5,656 nt of DNA, from assembly GCA_025360895.1 (NCBI GenBank), contig JANYBF010000259.1, positions 1 through 5,656 of the forward strand. The letters run 5' to 3'. Below the pieces are notes generated by a model. That model had not been told where the DNA came from, made no database searches, and was given only the letters and a program-made list of their open reading frames with translations. A program made the position numbers and the translations under genes. Of this stretch, positions 1 to 5,656 are shown one piece after another. Numbering within the stretch: position 1 is the stretch's first letter; each line of letters opens with the position of its first letter. This DNA comes from Verrucomicrobiota bacterium (GTDB taxonomy: Bacteria; Verrucomicrobiota; Verrucomicrobiia; Limisphaerales; JADLHS01).

Positions 1-1
1 A

Positions 2-142
2 TTCCGCCAGGGTGTGGGCCGTTTGATTCGCACAAAGACCGACACCGGCATCATCGTCGTGTTGGACAACCGCATCCTCGCCAAGCAATACGGCCAGGCT
101 TTTCTCGACGCGCTGCCGAAGTGCCCGGTGGAGGTAGTTTAG
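2..142 (+). CDS. DinG/XPD-family ATP-dependent DNA helicase, C-terminal fragment (5' end outside window)
   Basis: Reading from base 2, 46 codons run to a TAG stop at 140-142. The peptide begins FRQGVGRLIRTKTDTGIIVV and then reads LDNRILAKQYGQAFLDALP. QGVGRLIR is helicase motif VI of the DinG/XPD branch of superfamily 2; its arginines contact ATP at the interface of the two RecA-like domains. The following hydrophobic strand, 'LDNRI', and the 'YGQAFLDALP' tail are the usual end of DinG and YoaA proteins. Such enzymes unwind DNA 5' to 3', usually carry an iron-sulfur domain, and act in repair or on R-loops and G-quadruplexes. The ATP-binding and iron-sulfur regions lie upstream of the window, so DinG, YoaA and a fused exonuclease-helicase cannot be told apart. 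The gene is convergent with the HEAT-like gene, 59 bases away. Confidence 0.88.
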   Translation, partial: FRQGVGRLIRTKTDTGIIVVLDNRILAKQYGQAFLDALPKCPVEVV

Positions 143-201
143 TAAACAGCCTGTGAACTATCGGGAAATGGGTTTCAGGTTTTGGACTTCGAGGAGCGCA
201 A

Positions 202-1590
202 TTATGAAGACAATCGTTTTATTGCTGCGTTGCGGACCTCTTCATCTTCCCACACGTCTACGGAAAGTTGCATGAGTCGTTCGCTCGCTTTCGTTGAAGT
301 TGCATGCACTGTGGCACATGCCAAGCGGCGAGTTGTCACTTCGCAATCCGAGAGGCATTCGTTCGCATAGGTTCGAGCGAAGAAATCTTTGTCGGTCGCC
401 AAGAGTGCTTCTGCCGCGCGGGCCCGTCCATAGGAATAACGAAACTCGACAAAAGCACGTTCCAATTCTGGTGTTCGGCCAAGCGCCTGCATGTGTTTGA
501 ACGCTTCAATTAAAGTGCACAGCCGATAGATATTAGTGTCATCGTCTGCAAGGGCAGAGGCGATTGCTTTCCGCAAGCGTGGAACGTCGTCAAGCGTGGC
601 ATGATGCTCCATCACCTCTTCGGCAAGAACGCGGAAATGCCATTCCGGATGATCTAGCCAGTCACGAGCAAGGAGCAGAGTTCGTGACGGCGGCATTGCA
701 ACCATGGCTTCCTTGGTGCGGACTCGAAGCCTTCCCGGCATTTCCGGATTGTTGCACCAGAAATCTCGTAACCAATCGAACATGGTCGGGTTCCCGAGCT
801 TCGTTAAACCGGCGAGCGCAACCCCGGAGCGTTCAGGCTCTGCAACAGAGACTTGGGATAGCAGAAACTCAAAGTCTCCTGGCTTGACAGAATTGACGAT
901 GATCTTCCGAAGTTTGTGGCAAATTCGCGCGTCTTGCCCCGCTAAGCGAAGCACGTCGGCAACGGTTAGATTGCTGTAGTCATGCTTCTCATACTGCAGT
1001 GAGTTTCCAGCCTGTTTTCTCGAAGCACCGACGAGACGGCCCAGTCGGGCATTTTGTTTGGACCAAGTCTTCCACGGCTCTGCCTCCGCATCGAACCATG
1101 CCAACTCTTCTTTGATGAGTTCGTCGCAGCCGAATCGTTGGCAAAAGACATCATCAAGGTCCTCCCAAGCTTCCAGAGTTTGTGTCGAAACCAATTCGTC
1201 AATTGCCCAATTCCACCATTCCCCCCAAGCGACATAATCGCGAAGGATGGCGATAGCACCCCGATAACCCCGTCGCCCAAGTGCCCCAAGCGTGCTAACG
1301 GTAAGTGGCGTGTTCCACCCAGACTGGCCTGCGTCGTCTTGTTCACGGAGGTGGGTTGCAAGTGCACCCAATTCCATCTCGGTTTCGATGGCGAGCGCGG
1401 CATAGTAATCAGCCCGGTCTTCAACTTGGCTGTCGATGCGCGGATCGTGAGTGATGCATTCCACAAGGAGAGGCCAGATCCTACTCGACGGCTCGCGGCG
1501 GGCAGCAAGGAATCCCGCGCCTCGCCCTCGCTGAAGTTGCCCCAGCAACGAATCTACCGATGCATGTTTAACTTCTTTGCTCATCGACAT
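202..1590 (-). CDS. HEAT-like repeat protein of unknown function (about 462 aa)
   Basis: I do not recognise a named family. The frame stays open upstream to 1734, but that would overlap the end of nadA and add an Arg-rich stretch. I chose the ATG at 1588-1590 (MSMSKEVKHASV) because AGGA lies 5 bases before it; ATG 1582-1584 is the alternative. The protein is almost entirely helical, with HEAT-like helix pairs. Examples are TLGALGRRGYRGAIAILRDY (about residues 100-119), a central pair around GVALAGLTKLGNPTMFDWL (about 256-274), RTLLLARDWL...HFRVLAEEVM (about 303-327), and a C-terminal pair ending DVWEDEEVRNAAIKRL. A Trp cluster (AWGEWWNWAIDE, about 121-132) stands out. I see no signal peptide, membrane segment or catalytic motif, so a cytoplasmic binding or scaffold role is inferred from fold alone. 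It lies 94 bases downstream of nadA on the same strand. Parts are lower in G+C than the neighbours (43% at 481-540), which hints at transfer or weak codon selection. Confidence 0.8.
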   Translation of the reverse strand: MSMSKEVKHASVDSLLGQLQRGRGAGFLAARREPSSRIWPLLVECITHDPRIDSQVEDRADYYAALAIETEMELGALATHLREQDDAGQSGWNTPLTVSTLGALGRRGYRGAIAILRDYVAWGEWWNWAIDELVSTQTLEAWEDLDDVFCQRFGCDELIKEELAWFDAEAEPWKTWSKQNARLGRLVGASRKQAGNSLQYEKHDYSNLTVADVLRLAGQDARICHKLRKIIVNSVKPGDFEFLLSQVSVAEPERSGVALAGLTKLGNPTMFDWLRDFWCNNPEMPGRLRVRTKEAMVAMPPSRTLLLARDWLDHPEWHFRVLAEEVMEHHATLDDVPRLRKAIASALADDDTNIYRLCTLIEAFKHMQALGRTPELERAFVEFRYSYGRARAAEALLATDKDFFARTYANECLSDCEVTTRRLACATVHATSTKASERLMQLSVDVWEDEEVRNAAIKRLSS

Positions 1591-1595
1591 CGATA

Positions 1596-1599
1596 TCCT
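1596..1599 (-). promoter_or_regulatory. Ribosome binding site deciding the HEAT-like gene start
   Basis: On the minus strand the sequence reads CCAGGATATCG and then ATG (1590-1588). AGGA sits 5 bases before this ATG and 11 bases before the second in-frame ATG at 1584-1582. This supports a start at 1590 or 1584 over the longer reading from 1734, which would overlap the nadA 3' end by 50 bases. Confidence 0.5.
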
Positions 1600-1684
1600 G
1601 GAATTTCTACGAACACTTCGTCCCTGCGGACAGCGAGACCTGCTGAAACGCTTTCGCAAGCTTGGGAATCTCCTCGGCGCACCC

Positions 1685-2725
1685 TCATCCCACGTTGGCC
1701 AATGGCCGCGCCGAAATTTCCAGCATCCGTTCAATCGGCAGGCGCGCGCGTTTGAGGATGGCTTCCGGCAGCTCGACCCGCGGGGCGAGGTGCATCATGC
1801 AGTCGCGCACTTTTTCCAGCGTGTTCAACTTCATGTATTTGCACTCGCTGCACCGGCAGTTGTCGCTCGGCAGCTTCATCACGTCGAAGGTCGGCGCGCA
1901 GAGGAATTCCTTGCCCGGACATTCCTTCTGCATCCGGTGGATGATGCCCGATTCGGTCACGATCACGAATTGCTTCGCCGGATCGGTCTGGCAGTAGGTG
2001 ATCATTTTTTCCGTCGAGCAAACAGCGTCGGCCAGTTCGCGCACTTCGCGCAAGGCTTCGGGGTGAACCACTACTTTCGCCAACGGAAACTGCGTGCGCA
2101 TCTGGAGCAGGGCGTCGCGGCGGAACTCGACGTGGGCGTAACAGTTGCCCTGCCACAACGTCATCGGGCGGCCGGTTTGTTCCATCACCCATTGGCCGAG
2201 GTTTTCGTCGGGCACGAAGAGCAGATCCTTGTCCTTGGGCGCGGCGTTGACAATTTTCTCCGCATTGCCGCTGGTGACGATCACGTCGCAGAGCGCCTTC
2301 ACGGCCGCGCTGCAATTGATGTAGGCAATCGTCCAGAAATTCAGATTCGTGGCCTGCAACGCGGCGAGCTTGTCGGCGGGGCAACTTTCTTCGAGCGAAC
2401 AACCGGCGTCCTTGTCCGGCAGCACGACGATCTTGTTTGGGTTTAATATCTTTGCCGTCTCGGCCATGAAATGCACGCCGCAGAAAACAATGACATCGGC
2501 ACTGGTTTTGGCGGCCTGTTGCGCGAGGCCCAGCGAATCGCCTACGTAATCCGCCACATCCTGGATTTCGCCGACCTGGTAATTGTGGGCGAGGATCACC
2601 GCGTTCAACTGCTTCTTGAGCGCGTAGATTTCCTGCGCGAGCGGATCGAAACGCGCGGGCGGCATGGTTGGGCGAACGCGGAGGTTGTTGGCGGTCAGCG
2701 GTGGGATGTCGGCTATGTCAGTCAC
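1685..2725 (-). CDS. nadA: Quinolinate synthase NadA
   Basis: NadA condenses iminoaspartate (made by L-aspartate oxidase) with dihydroxyacetone phosphate to give quinolinate, the de novo precursor of NAD. It is a cytoplasmic [4Fe-4S] enzyme. The 346 residues match the usual length (E. coli 347). The three cluster cysteines of the family align with C109 (DAGCSLEESC), C195 (WQGNCYAHVEF) and C295 (CRCSECKYMKLN). Other conserved blocks are AHNYQ (46-50), GVHFMAETAKIL (83-94), YINCSAAVKA (135-144), VTSGNA (150-155), HPE (221-223) and the closing RMLEI. Near C295 the cysteines are spaced CxCxxC, where E. coli has CxxCxxC. The start codon is GTG at 2725-2723, without a visible Shine-Dalgarno site; an in-frame stop at 2737-2735 rules out a longer form. 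An ATG at 2665-2663 (residue 21) would still give a complete domain. It is divergent from the pyrophosphatase gene and 94 bases upstream of the HEAT-like gene. No other NAD genes are in the window. Confidence 0.97.
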   Translation of the reverse strand: MTDIADIPPLTANNLRVRPTMPPARFDPLAQEIYALKKQLNAVILAHNYQVGEIQDVADYVGDSLGLAQQAAKTSADVIVFCGVHFMAETAKILNPNKIVVLPDKDAGCSLEESCPADKLAALQATNLNFWTIAYINCSAAVKALCDVIVTSGNAEKIVNAAPKDKDLLFVPDENLGQWVMEQTGRPMTLWQGNCYAHVEFRRDALLQMRTQFPLAKVVVHPEALREVRELADAVCSTEKMITYCQTDPAKQFVIVTESGIIHRMQKECPGKEFLCAPTFDVMKLPSDNCRCSECKYMKLNTLEKVRDCMMHLAPRVELPEAILKRARLPIERMLEISARPLANVG

Positions 2726-2731
2726 GGCGCA

Positions 2732-2760
2732 AGGCTAATGCCGGCTGCGGGCGCGGTCAA
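2732..2760 (-). promoter_or_regulatory. Possible nadA promoter (sigma-70-like)
   Basis: On the minus strand TTGACC (2760-2755) and TAGCCT (2737-2732) are 17 bases apart. The -35 box matches the consensus TTGACA at 5 of 6 positions; the -10 box matches TATAAT at only 3 of 6. Transcription would begin near 2725, at or next to the GTG start codon, so the message would be leaderless. The assignment is tentative because the -10 box is poor. Confidence 0.2.
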
Positions 2761-2855
2761 TCTGTTGGATGGGATGGAGTAGTTTTGGTCTCAATCTTAA
2801 ACTAAACTTCTTCCTAATTTTCAGCTTTCCCCTAGCGCACCGCCGGGGTTCGGAC

Positions 2856-2860
2856 GGGAG
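2856..2860 (+). promoter_or_regulatory. Shine-Dalgarno-like GGGAG before the upstream ATG at 2867
   Basis: GGGAG is followed by a 6-base spacer (ATTACG) and ATG at 2867-2869. The spacing is good for initiation. That ATG is in frame with the pyrophosphatase and would add 37 residues. The family-conserved start at 2978 has no comparable site, so this site is the main argument for a longer protein, or for a message whose translation begins upstream. Confidence 0.35.
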
Positions 2861-2977
2861 ATTACGATGAAGGTGAAGAGTAAGAATCGAGTTTGGCTTG
2901 CTACCCCGGCTCCATTTCAGTGTATGCCTTTTCCTTGCTGCTTACGGTTGGCGTCCATACTCTCCACACCCTGTTGC

Positions 2978-4630
2978 ATGAGTGAAATTCTGGTCATCGG
3001 CCATCGGAATCCCGACACGGACGCCATTTGTTCCGCCATCGGTTACGCGGAGTTCAAGCGGCGTACGGGTATGCCCGAGGCCGTGGCGGCGCGCTGTGGG
3101 GATACCAACGACCGGATTGATTTTGTGTTGAAAACTTTCGGCATGCCCGCGCCCAAGTTCGTGGCGGATGTCGCCCCGAAAGTGCGTGACGTGATGCAAG
3201 CGCGCATTACCAGCGTGACGCCGGGGGCAACGGCGGCGGATGCGCTTGGTCTGATGGATGAGCGCAACATCCGCATCCTGCCCGTGCTGGACGAAAGCCA
3301 GCGCTGCTGTGGACTGTTGTCTTTGTTCAAGCTCAGCAAGTTTCTTTTCCCCACGGCCAACCGGCTGGTGGATTCGCGGCGCGTGCTGTCGTCGCTGACG
3401 AATCTGACGCGGACCTTGCACGGGGAGTTGCTTATCGCGCATGAGCCGGAGGCGGAGGAGGATCTAACGTTGATGATCGGGGCGATGAGCTTGGAATCCT
3501 TCGCCGAACGGCTGGATACGGTGGCGCGGGAAAAACTCGTCGTGGTGGTGGGCGACCGCTGGGACATTCAGAACCTCGCCATCCGCGAAGGCGTGCGCGT
3601 GGTGATTGTTACGGGCGGCTTGAAGGTGGAAACGAAAACCATCGAAGCGGCGCAGCGGAAGAAGGTGAGTCTGATCACGTCGCCGCATGACACGGCCACG
3701 ACGGCTTCATTGTGTCGCGCGGCGGTGGCCGTGCGCCATGTATTGAACGAAGAATTTTTGTGTTTTCGCGAACACGCGCCGTTGGCCGCCGTCCGCGACG
3801 AAGCCACGAGTTCGGGCTTTCAAATTTTTCCGGTGCTGGATGCGCAGGGACAGACCGTGGGGATTCTCTCGAAGACGGATTTCCTCAAGACCGTGACGCG
3901 CAAGTTAATTCTGGTGGATCACAACGAACTCTCGCAAGCCGTGCAGGGGGCGGACGAAGTGGAGATCATCGAGATCATTGACCATCACCGGATCGGCGCG
4001 CTGACGACGCATCAGCCGATCCTGTTTCGCAATGAGCCCGTCGGTTCGACCAGTACCATCGTGGCGGATTGTTTTTTCCGGTACAATGTTGAACTGCCGG
4101 CGCCCATCGCGGGTCTGCTGCTGGCGGGTTTGGTTTCCGACACCTTGAATCTGACGTCACCGACGACGACGGCGCACGACGCCGAGGTGTTGAAGTCGTT
4201 GGAAAAAATCGCGGGCGTCAACGCCAGCGAGTTTACGGACAAGCTGTTCGCCTCGGGTTCCTTGCTCACGCTTCACACCGCGCCGAAGGCAATCACGACG
4301 GATTGCAAGGAATACACCGAAGGCCGGGTGATGTTCAGCGTGGCGCAGATCGAAGAGATTGGTTTCGATCAGTTCTGGAAGCGCAAGGCGGAGTTGCTGG
4401 AGGCGCTGGAGAATTACCGGGAGCGCCGGGCGTATTTCTTTTCCGTGCTGTTGGTGACGGATGTGACCACGCAAAACTCATTGCTGCTCGTGGCGGGCGA
4501 CGATGGGTTTGTGGCGCAGATTGATTACCCGAAACTCGAACCCGGCATTTACGAACTTCGCGCGGTGGTTTCGCGCAAAAAGCAGTTGCTTCCGTATCTC
4601 ACGCATTGCCTCCGGCAGTTTCGCGCGTAG
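2978..4630 (+). CDS. ppaC: Family II Mn-dependent inorganic pyrophosphatase with CBS-DRTGG-CBS insert
   Basis: This DHH-family enzyme hydrolyses pyrophosphate to two phosphates in the cytoplasm and so pulls biosynthetic reactions forward. Counting from Met 2978 (550 residues), GHRNPDTDAICS gives metal ligands H9, D13 and D15, the same numbers as in B. subtilis PpaC. Further ligands are D313 (LVDHNE), H336/H337 in the DHH motif (IIDHHRIG) and D388 (GLVSDTLNLT). SRKKQLLP near 532-539 is the substrate-binding end of the DHHA2 domain. Between the first and second metal motifs lie CBS 1 (about 70-124), a DRTGG domain (about 150-259; GDRWDIQ and IVTGG) and CBS 2 (about 270-306). In characterised CBS-PPases this insert binds adenine nucleotides: AMP and ADP inhibit, and diadenosine polyphosphates activate forms with DRTGG. 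The length fits that subgroup (about 550). I chose 2978 because MSEILVIGHRNPDTD starts where family members start; ATG 2867 would add a Cys-rich 37-residue extension. The DUF5684 gene follows after 124 bases. Confidence 0.95.
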   Translation: MSEILVIGHRNPDTDAICSAIGYAEFKRRTGMPEAVAARCGDTNDRIDFVLKTFGMPAPKFVADVAPKVRDVMQARITSVTPGATAADALGLMDERNIRILPVLDESQRCCGLLSLFKLSKFLFPTANRLVDSRRVLSSLTNLTRTLHGELLIAHEPEAEEDLTLMIGAMSLESFAERLDTVAREKLVVVVGDRWDIQNLAIREGVRVVIVTGGLKVETKTIEAAQRKKVSLITSPHDTATTASLCRAAVAVRHVLNEEFLCFREHAPLAAVRDEATSSGFQIFPVLDAQGQTVGILSKTDFLKTVTRKLILVDHNELSQAVQGADEVEIIEIIDHHRIGALTTHQPILFRNEPVGSTSTIVADCFFRYNVELPAPIAGLLLAGLVSDTLNLTSPTTTAHDAEVLKSLEKIAGVNASEFTDKLFASGSLLTLHTAPKAITTDCKEYTEGRVMFSVAQIEEIGFDQFWKRKAELLEALENYRERRAYFFSVLLVTDVTTQNSLLLVAGDDGFVAQIDYPKLEPGIYELRAVVSRKKQLLPYLTHCLRQFRA

Positions 4631-4754
4631 GTCCTGACGCTGCCAGCCCGTCCCCCGGTTGGCCGCCCCTTCGTGGCATGTTTCGTGCAGATTCACGCAC
4701 AGCCCGGATTGCCTGGCATTCGCCTGAGAATTCCACCGGCGGGGCTGCTAAAAT

Positions 4755-5561
4755 ATGATCACACGAAAACAACACGTTTGCCCGGCAGTTGGCTGGTGGT
4801 TGGTCGGAGTTCTTCTGGCTGGGCTGACAATGGCGCGCGTTTCAGCAGCGGACATTGAGTTGGCTACGCTCAAGAGTGGGACAGACGTTTTTACGAACGT
4901 GACAGTTTACGGACAAACGCAAACCGACCTCTTCATCAAACACGCCCGCGGGTTCGGCAATGTGAAAATCAGCAGCCTGGACAATCCGACGCTCCGCCTG
5001 CTCAAACTGGGGGGCGAAACCCCGGAAGAAAAAGCGGCCGGCACGGTTTCCGGGAAGGCGGCCGCCACGGTGGCGACTTTGAAAGCCAAGCTGGAATCGT
5101 CGTCGCCGGTGAAAATTCCCTCGGAAGCCGACGTCTTGGGTTTGATTTCACAGGTGCAACTCAGCCGGAATCTGTTGGCTGGATTCTTTGCGGCAGTGGT
5201 GTTCGTTCACTTGATCGGTTGTTTCGGCATCAAATTGATCTGCCAGAATGCCGGTATCAAGGGTGGTTGGATGATTTGGTTTCCGGTGCTGCAAATGTTT
5301 CCGCTACTGCGGGCGGCCAACATGTCGGCCTGGTGGTTTGTGGCGTTCTTGATTCCGTTCGTTGGGATTGTGGCGTACATCGTGTGGTGTGTGAAAATTG
5401 CCAAGGCGTGCGGTAAGGGCAGTTTGATGGCCTTGCTCCTGATTTTGCCCGGAGTGAACCTGTTGGGATTTCTTTATCTGGCGCTTTCCAAGGGCCAGAG
5501 TCAACCGGAAGAAGCAGTCACACCGCCACCTCGTCACGCGATGGTCTTGGGCGAGGCTTGA
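4755..5561 (+). CDS. Membrane protein with signal peptide, exported N-terminal domain and DUF5684-like C-terminal domain
   Basis: This 268-residue protein has three visible parts. Residues 1-31 are a signal peptide or anchor: basic MITRK, a hydrophobic core (WWLVGVLLAGL) and a probable signal peptidase site after VSA. Residues 32-87 form a small beta-rich domain (IELATLKSGTDVFTNVTVYG, then a strand with KHARGFGNVKISSLD), of a type I recall at the N terminus of exported verrucomicrobial proteins. An Ala/Lys-rich linker (about 88-125) follows. Residues about 139-245 hold about four hydrophobic segments: 139-160, 171-185, 191-213 and 222-245. Their sequence (GGWMIWFPVLQMFPLLRAAN, WWFVAFLIPFVGIVAYIVWC, KACGKGSLMALLLILPGVNL) resembles DUF5684, a family without a known function, often near signal peptidase genes. 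The tail is Pro-rich. The start ATG has only a weak GGGG 11 bases upstream. Expected location is the inner membrane with the N-terminal domain outside. The function is unknown. Confidence 0.85.
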   Translation: MITRKQHVCPAVGWWLVGVLLAGLTMARVSAADIELATLKSGTDVFTNVTVYGQTQTDLFIKHARGFGNVKISSLDNPTLRLLKLGGETPEEKAAGTVSGKAAATVATLKAKLESSSPVKIPSEADVLGLISQVQLSRNLLAGFFAAVVFVHLIGCFGIKLICQNAGIKGGWMIWFPVLQMFPLLRAANMSAWWFVAFLIPFVGIVAYIVWCVKIAKACGKGSLMALLLILPGVNLLGFLYLALSKGQSQPEEAVTPPPRHAMVLGEA

Positions 5562-5603
5562 GCCGCCGCCGGTGGATGGTGTGGAATTATTCCTTTGGGC
5601 CGG

Positions 5604-5656
5604 TTAGGACAGAAAACCCAGCGCCCGCGCGGCGCAGACCAAGCCGTAGGCCACCA
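5604..5656 (-). CDS. Possible C-terminal fragment of an unidentified gene
   Basis: On the minus strand an open frame enters from the window's right edge and ends at TAA (5606-5604), encoding VAYGLVCAARALGFLS. Codon third positions are mostly G or C, as in the neighbouring genes. The tail is hydrophobic and helical, but sixteen residues are too few to name a family. It would be convergent with the DUF5684 gene, 42 bases away. This may be chance. Confidence 0.4.
   Translation of the reverse strand, partial: VAYGLVCAARALGFLS

Larger units (their letters stand above)
2726..2866. promoter_or_regulatory. Divergent control region between nadA and the pyrophosphatase gene
   Basis: These 141 bases separate the two divergent genes, or 252 bases if the pyrophosphatase starts at 2978. 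Bases 2781-2830 hold only 16 G or C in 50, a sharp A+T-rich island in G+C-rich surroundings, as expected where promoters open. I cannot assign a confident -35/-10 pair to the + strand within the island. No riboswitch fold or clear operator palindrome was found by eye. Confidence 0.5.

Noticed and set aside
143..201. Bidirectional terminator between the convergent helicase and HEAT-like genes
   Set aside because: Only an imperfect CCTG...CAGG pairing with a mismatch is present, with no convincing stem or T-tract.
1640..1665. Small hairpin (minus strand GCTT-GCGA-AAGC) after nadA
   Set aside because: The stem has only four pairs and no clean T-run follows, so it does not support a terminator.
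1591..1734. Longer 510-residue reading of the HEAT-like gene from 1734
   Set aside because: It overlaps nadA by 50 bases and adds a low-complexity Arg/Ser/Pro stretch. AGGA with correct spacing favours the start at 1590.
1054..1755. 233-residue + strand open frame opposite the HEAT-like gene
   Set aside because: Its composition (scattered Pro, Cys and Ser) does not look like a folded protein. The minus-strand frame is longer, has a ribosome binding site and shows regular helical repeats.
1731..2402. 223-residue minus-strand frame inside nadA
   Set aside because: An Arg-rich out-of-frame shadow of nadA, typical of high-G+C coding DNA.
1577..2446. 289-residue + strand open frame overlapping nadA
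   Set aside because: It is antisense to nadA in G+C-rich DNA and rich in His, Phe and Arg without any family signature. nadA on the other strand is unmistakable.
4749..4754. TAAAAT just before the DUF5684 gene as a -10 box
   Set aside because: It directly abuts the start codon, so transcription would begin inside the gene, and no -35 box lies at the right distance.

Overview
The window looks like a moderately high-G+C bacterial chromosome, most likely Verrucomicrobiota. The main clue is the gene at 4755-5561, which joins a secreted 'TLKSGTDVFTNVTV'-type domain to a DUF5684-like membrane domain; that combination is familiar from Verrucomicrobiota. The taxonomic call is an inference: there is no rRNA or other phylogenetic marker here.

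Layout, left to right. (1) 2-142, + strand: the last 46 codons of a DinG/XPD-type superfamily 2 DNA helicase. (2) 202-1590, - strand: a protein of about 462 residues made of HEAT-like helical repeats, function unknown, convergent with the helicase gene. (3) 1685-2725, - strand: nadA, quinolinate synthase, complete, with a GTG start. (4) 2726-2866: a divergent control region containing an A+T-rich island (16 of 50 bases G+C at 2781-2830) in otherwise G+C-rich DNA. (5) 2978-4630, + strand (possibly starting at 2867): a family II, manganese-dependent inorganic pyrophosphatase with a regulatory CBS-DRTGG-CBS insert. (6) 4755-5561, + strand: the secreted-domain/DUF5684 membrane protein. (7) 5604-5656, - strand: a probable C-terminal fragment of a further gene.

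The recognisable functions are mostly housekeeping. NadA makes quinolinate for NAD; the next two steps of that pathway (NadC and NadD) each release pyrophosphate, which the divergent pyrophosphatase would hydrolyse. This gives a plausible but unproven reason for the two genes to share a control region. The HEAT-like gene may be co-transcribed with nadA (94-base gap) or be an unrelated insertion; parts of it are lower in G+C than its neighbours. I saw no mobile element, CRISPR array, tRNA, rRNA or convincing rho-independent terminator. I found no clear evidence for a new multi-gene system. The least-described items are the HEAT-like protein, the DUF5684 fusion and the cysteine-rich N-terminal extension possible on the pyrophosphatase.
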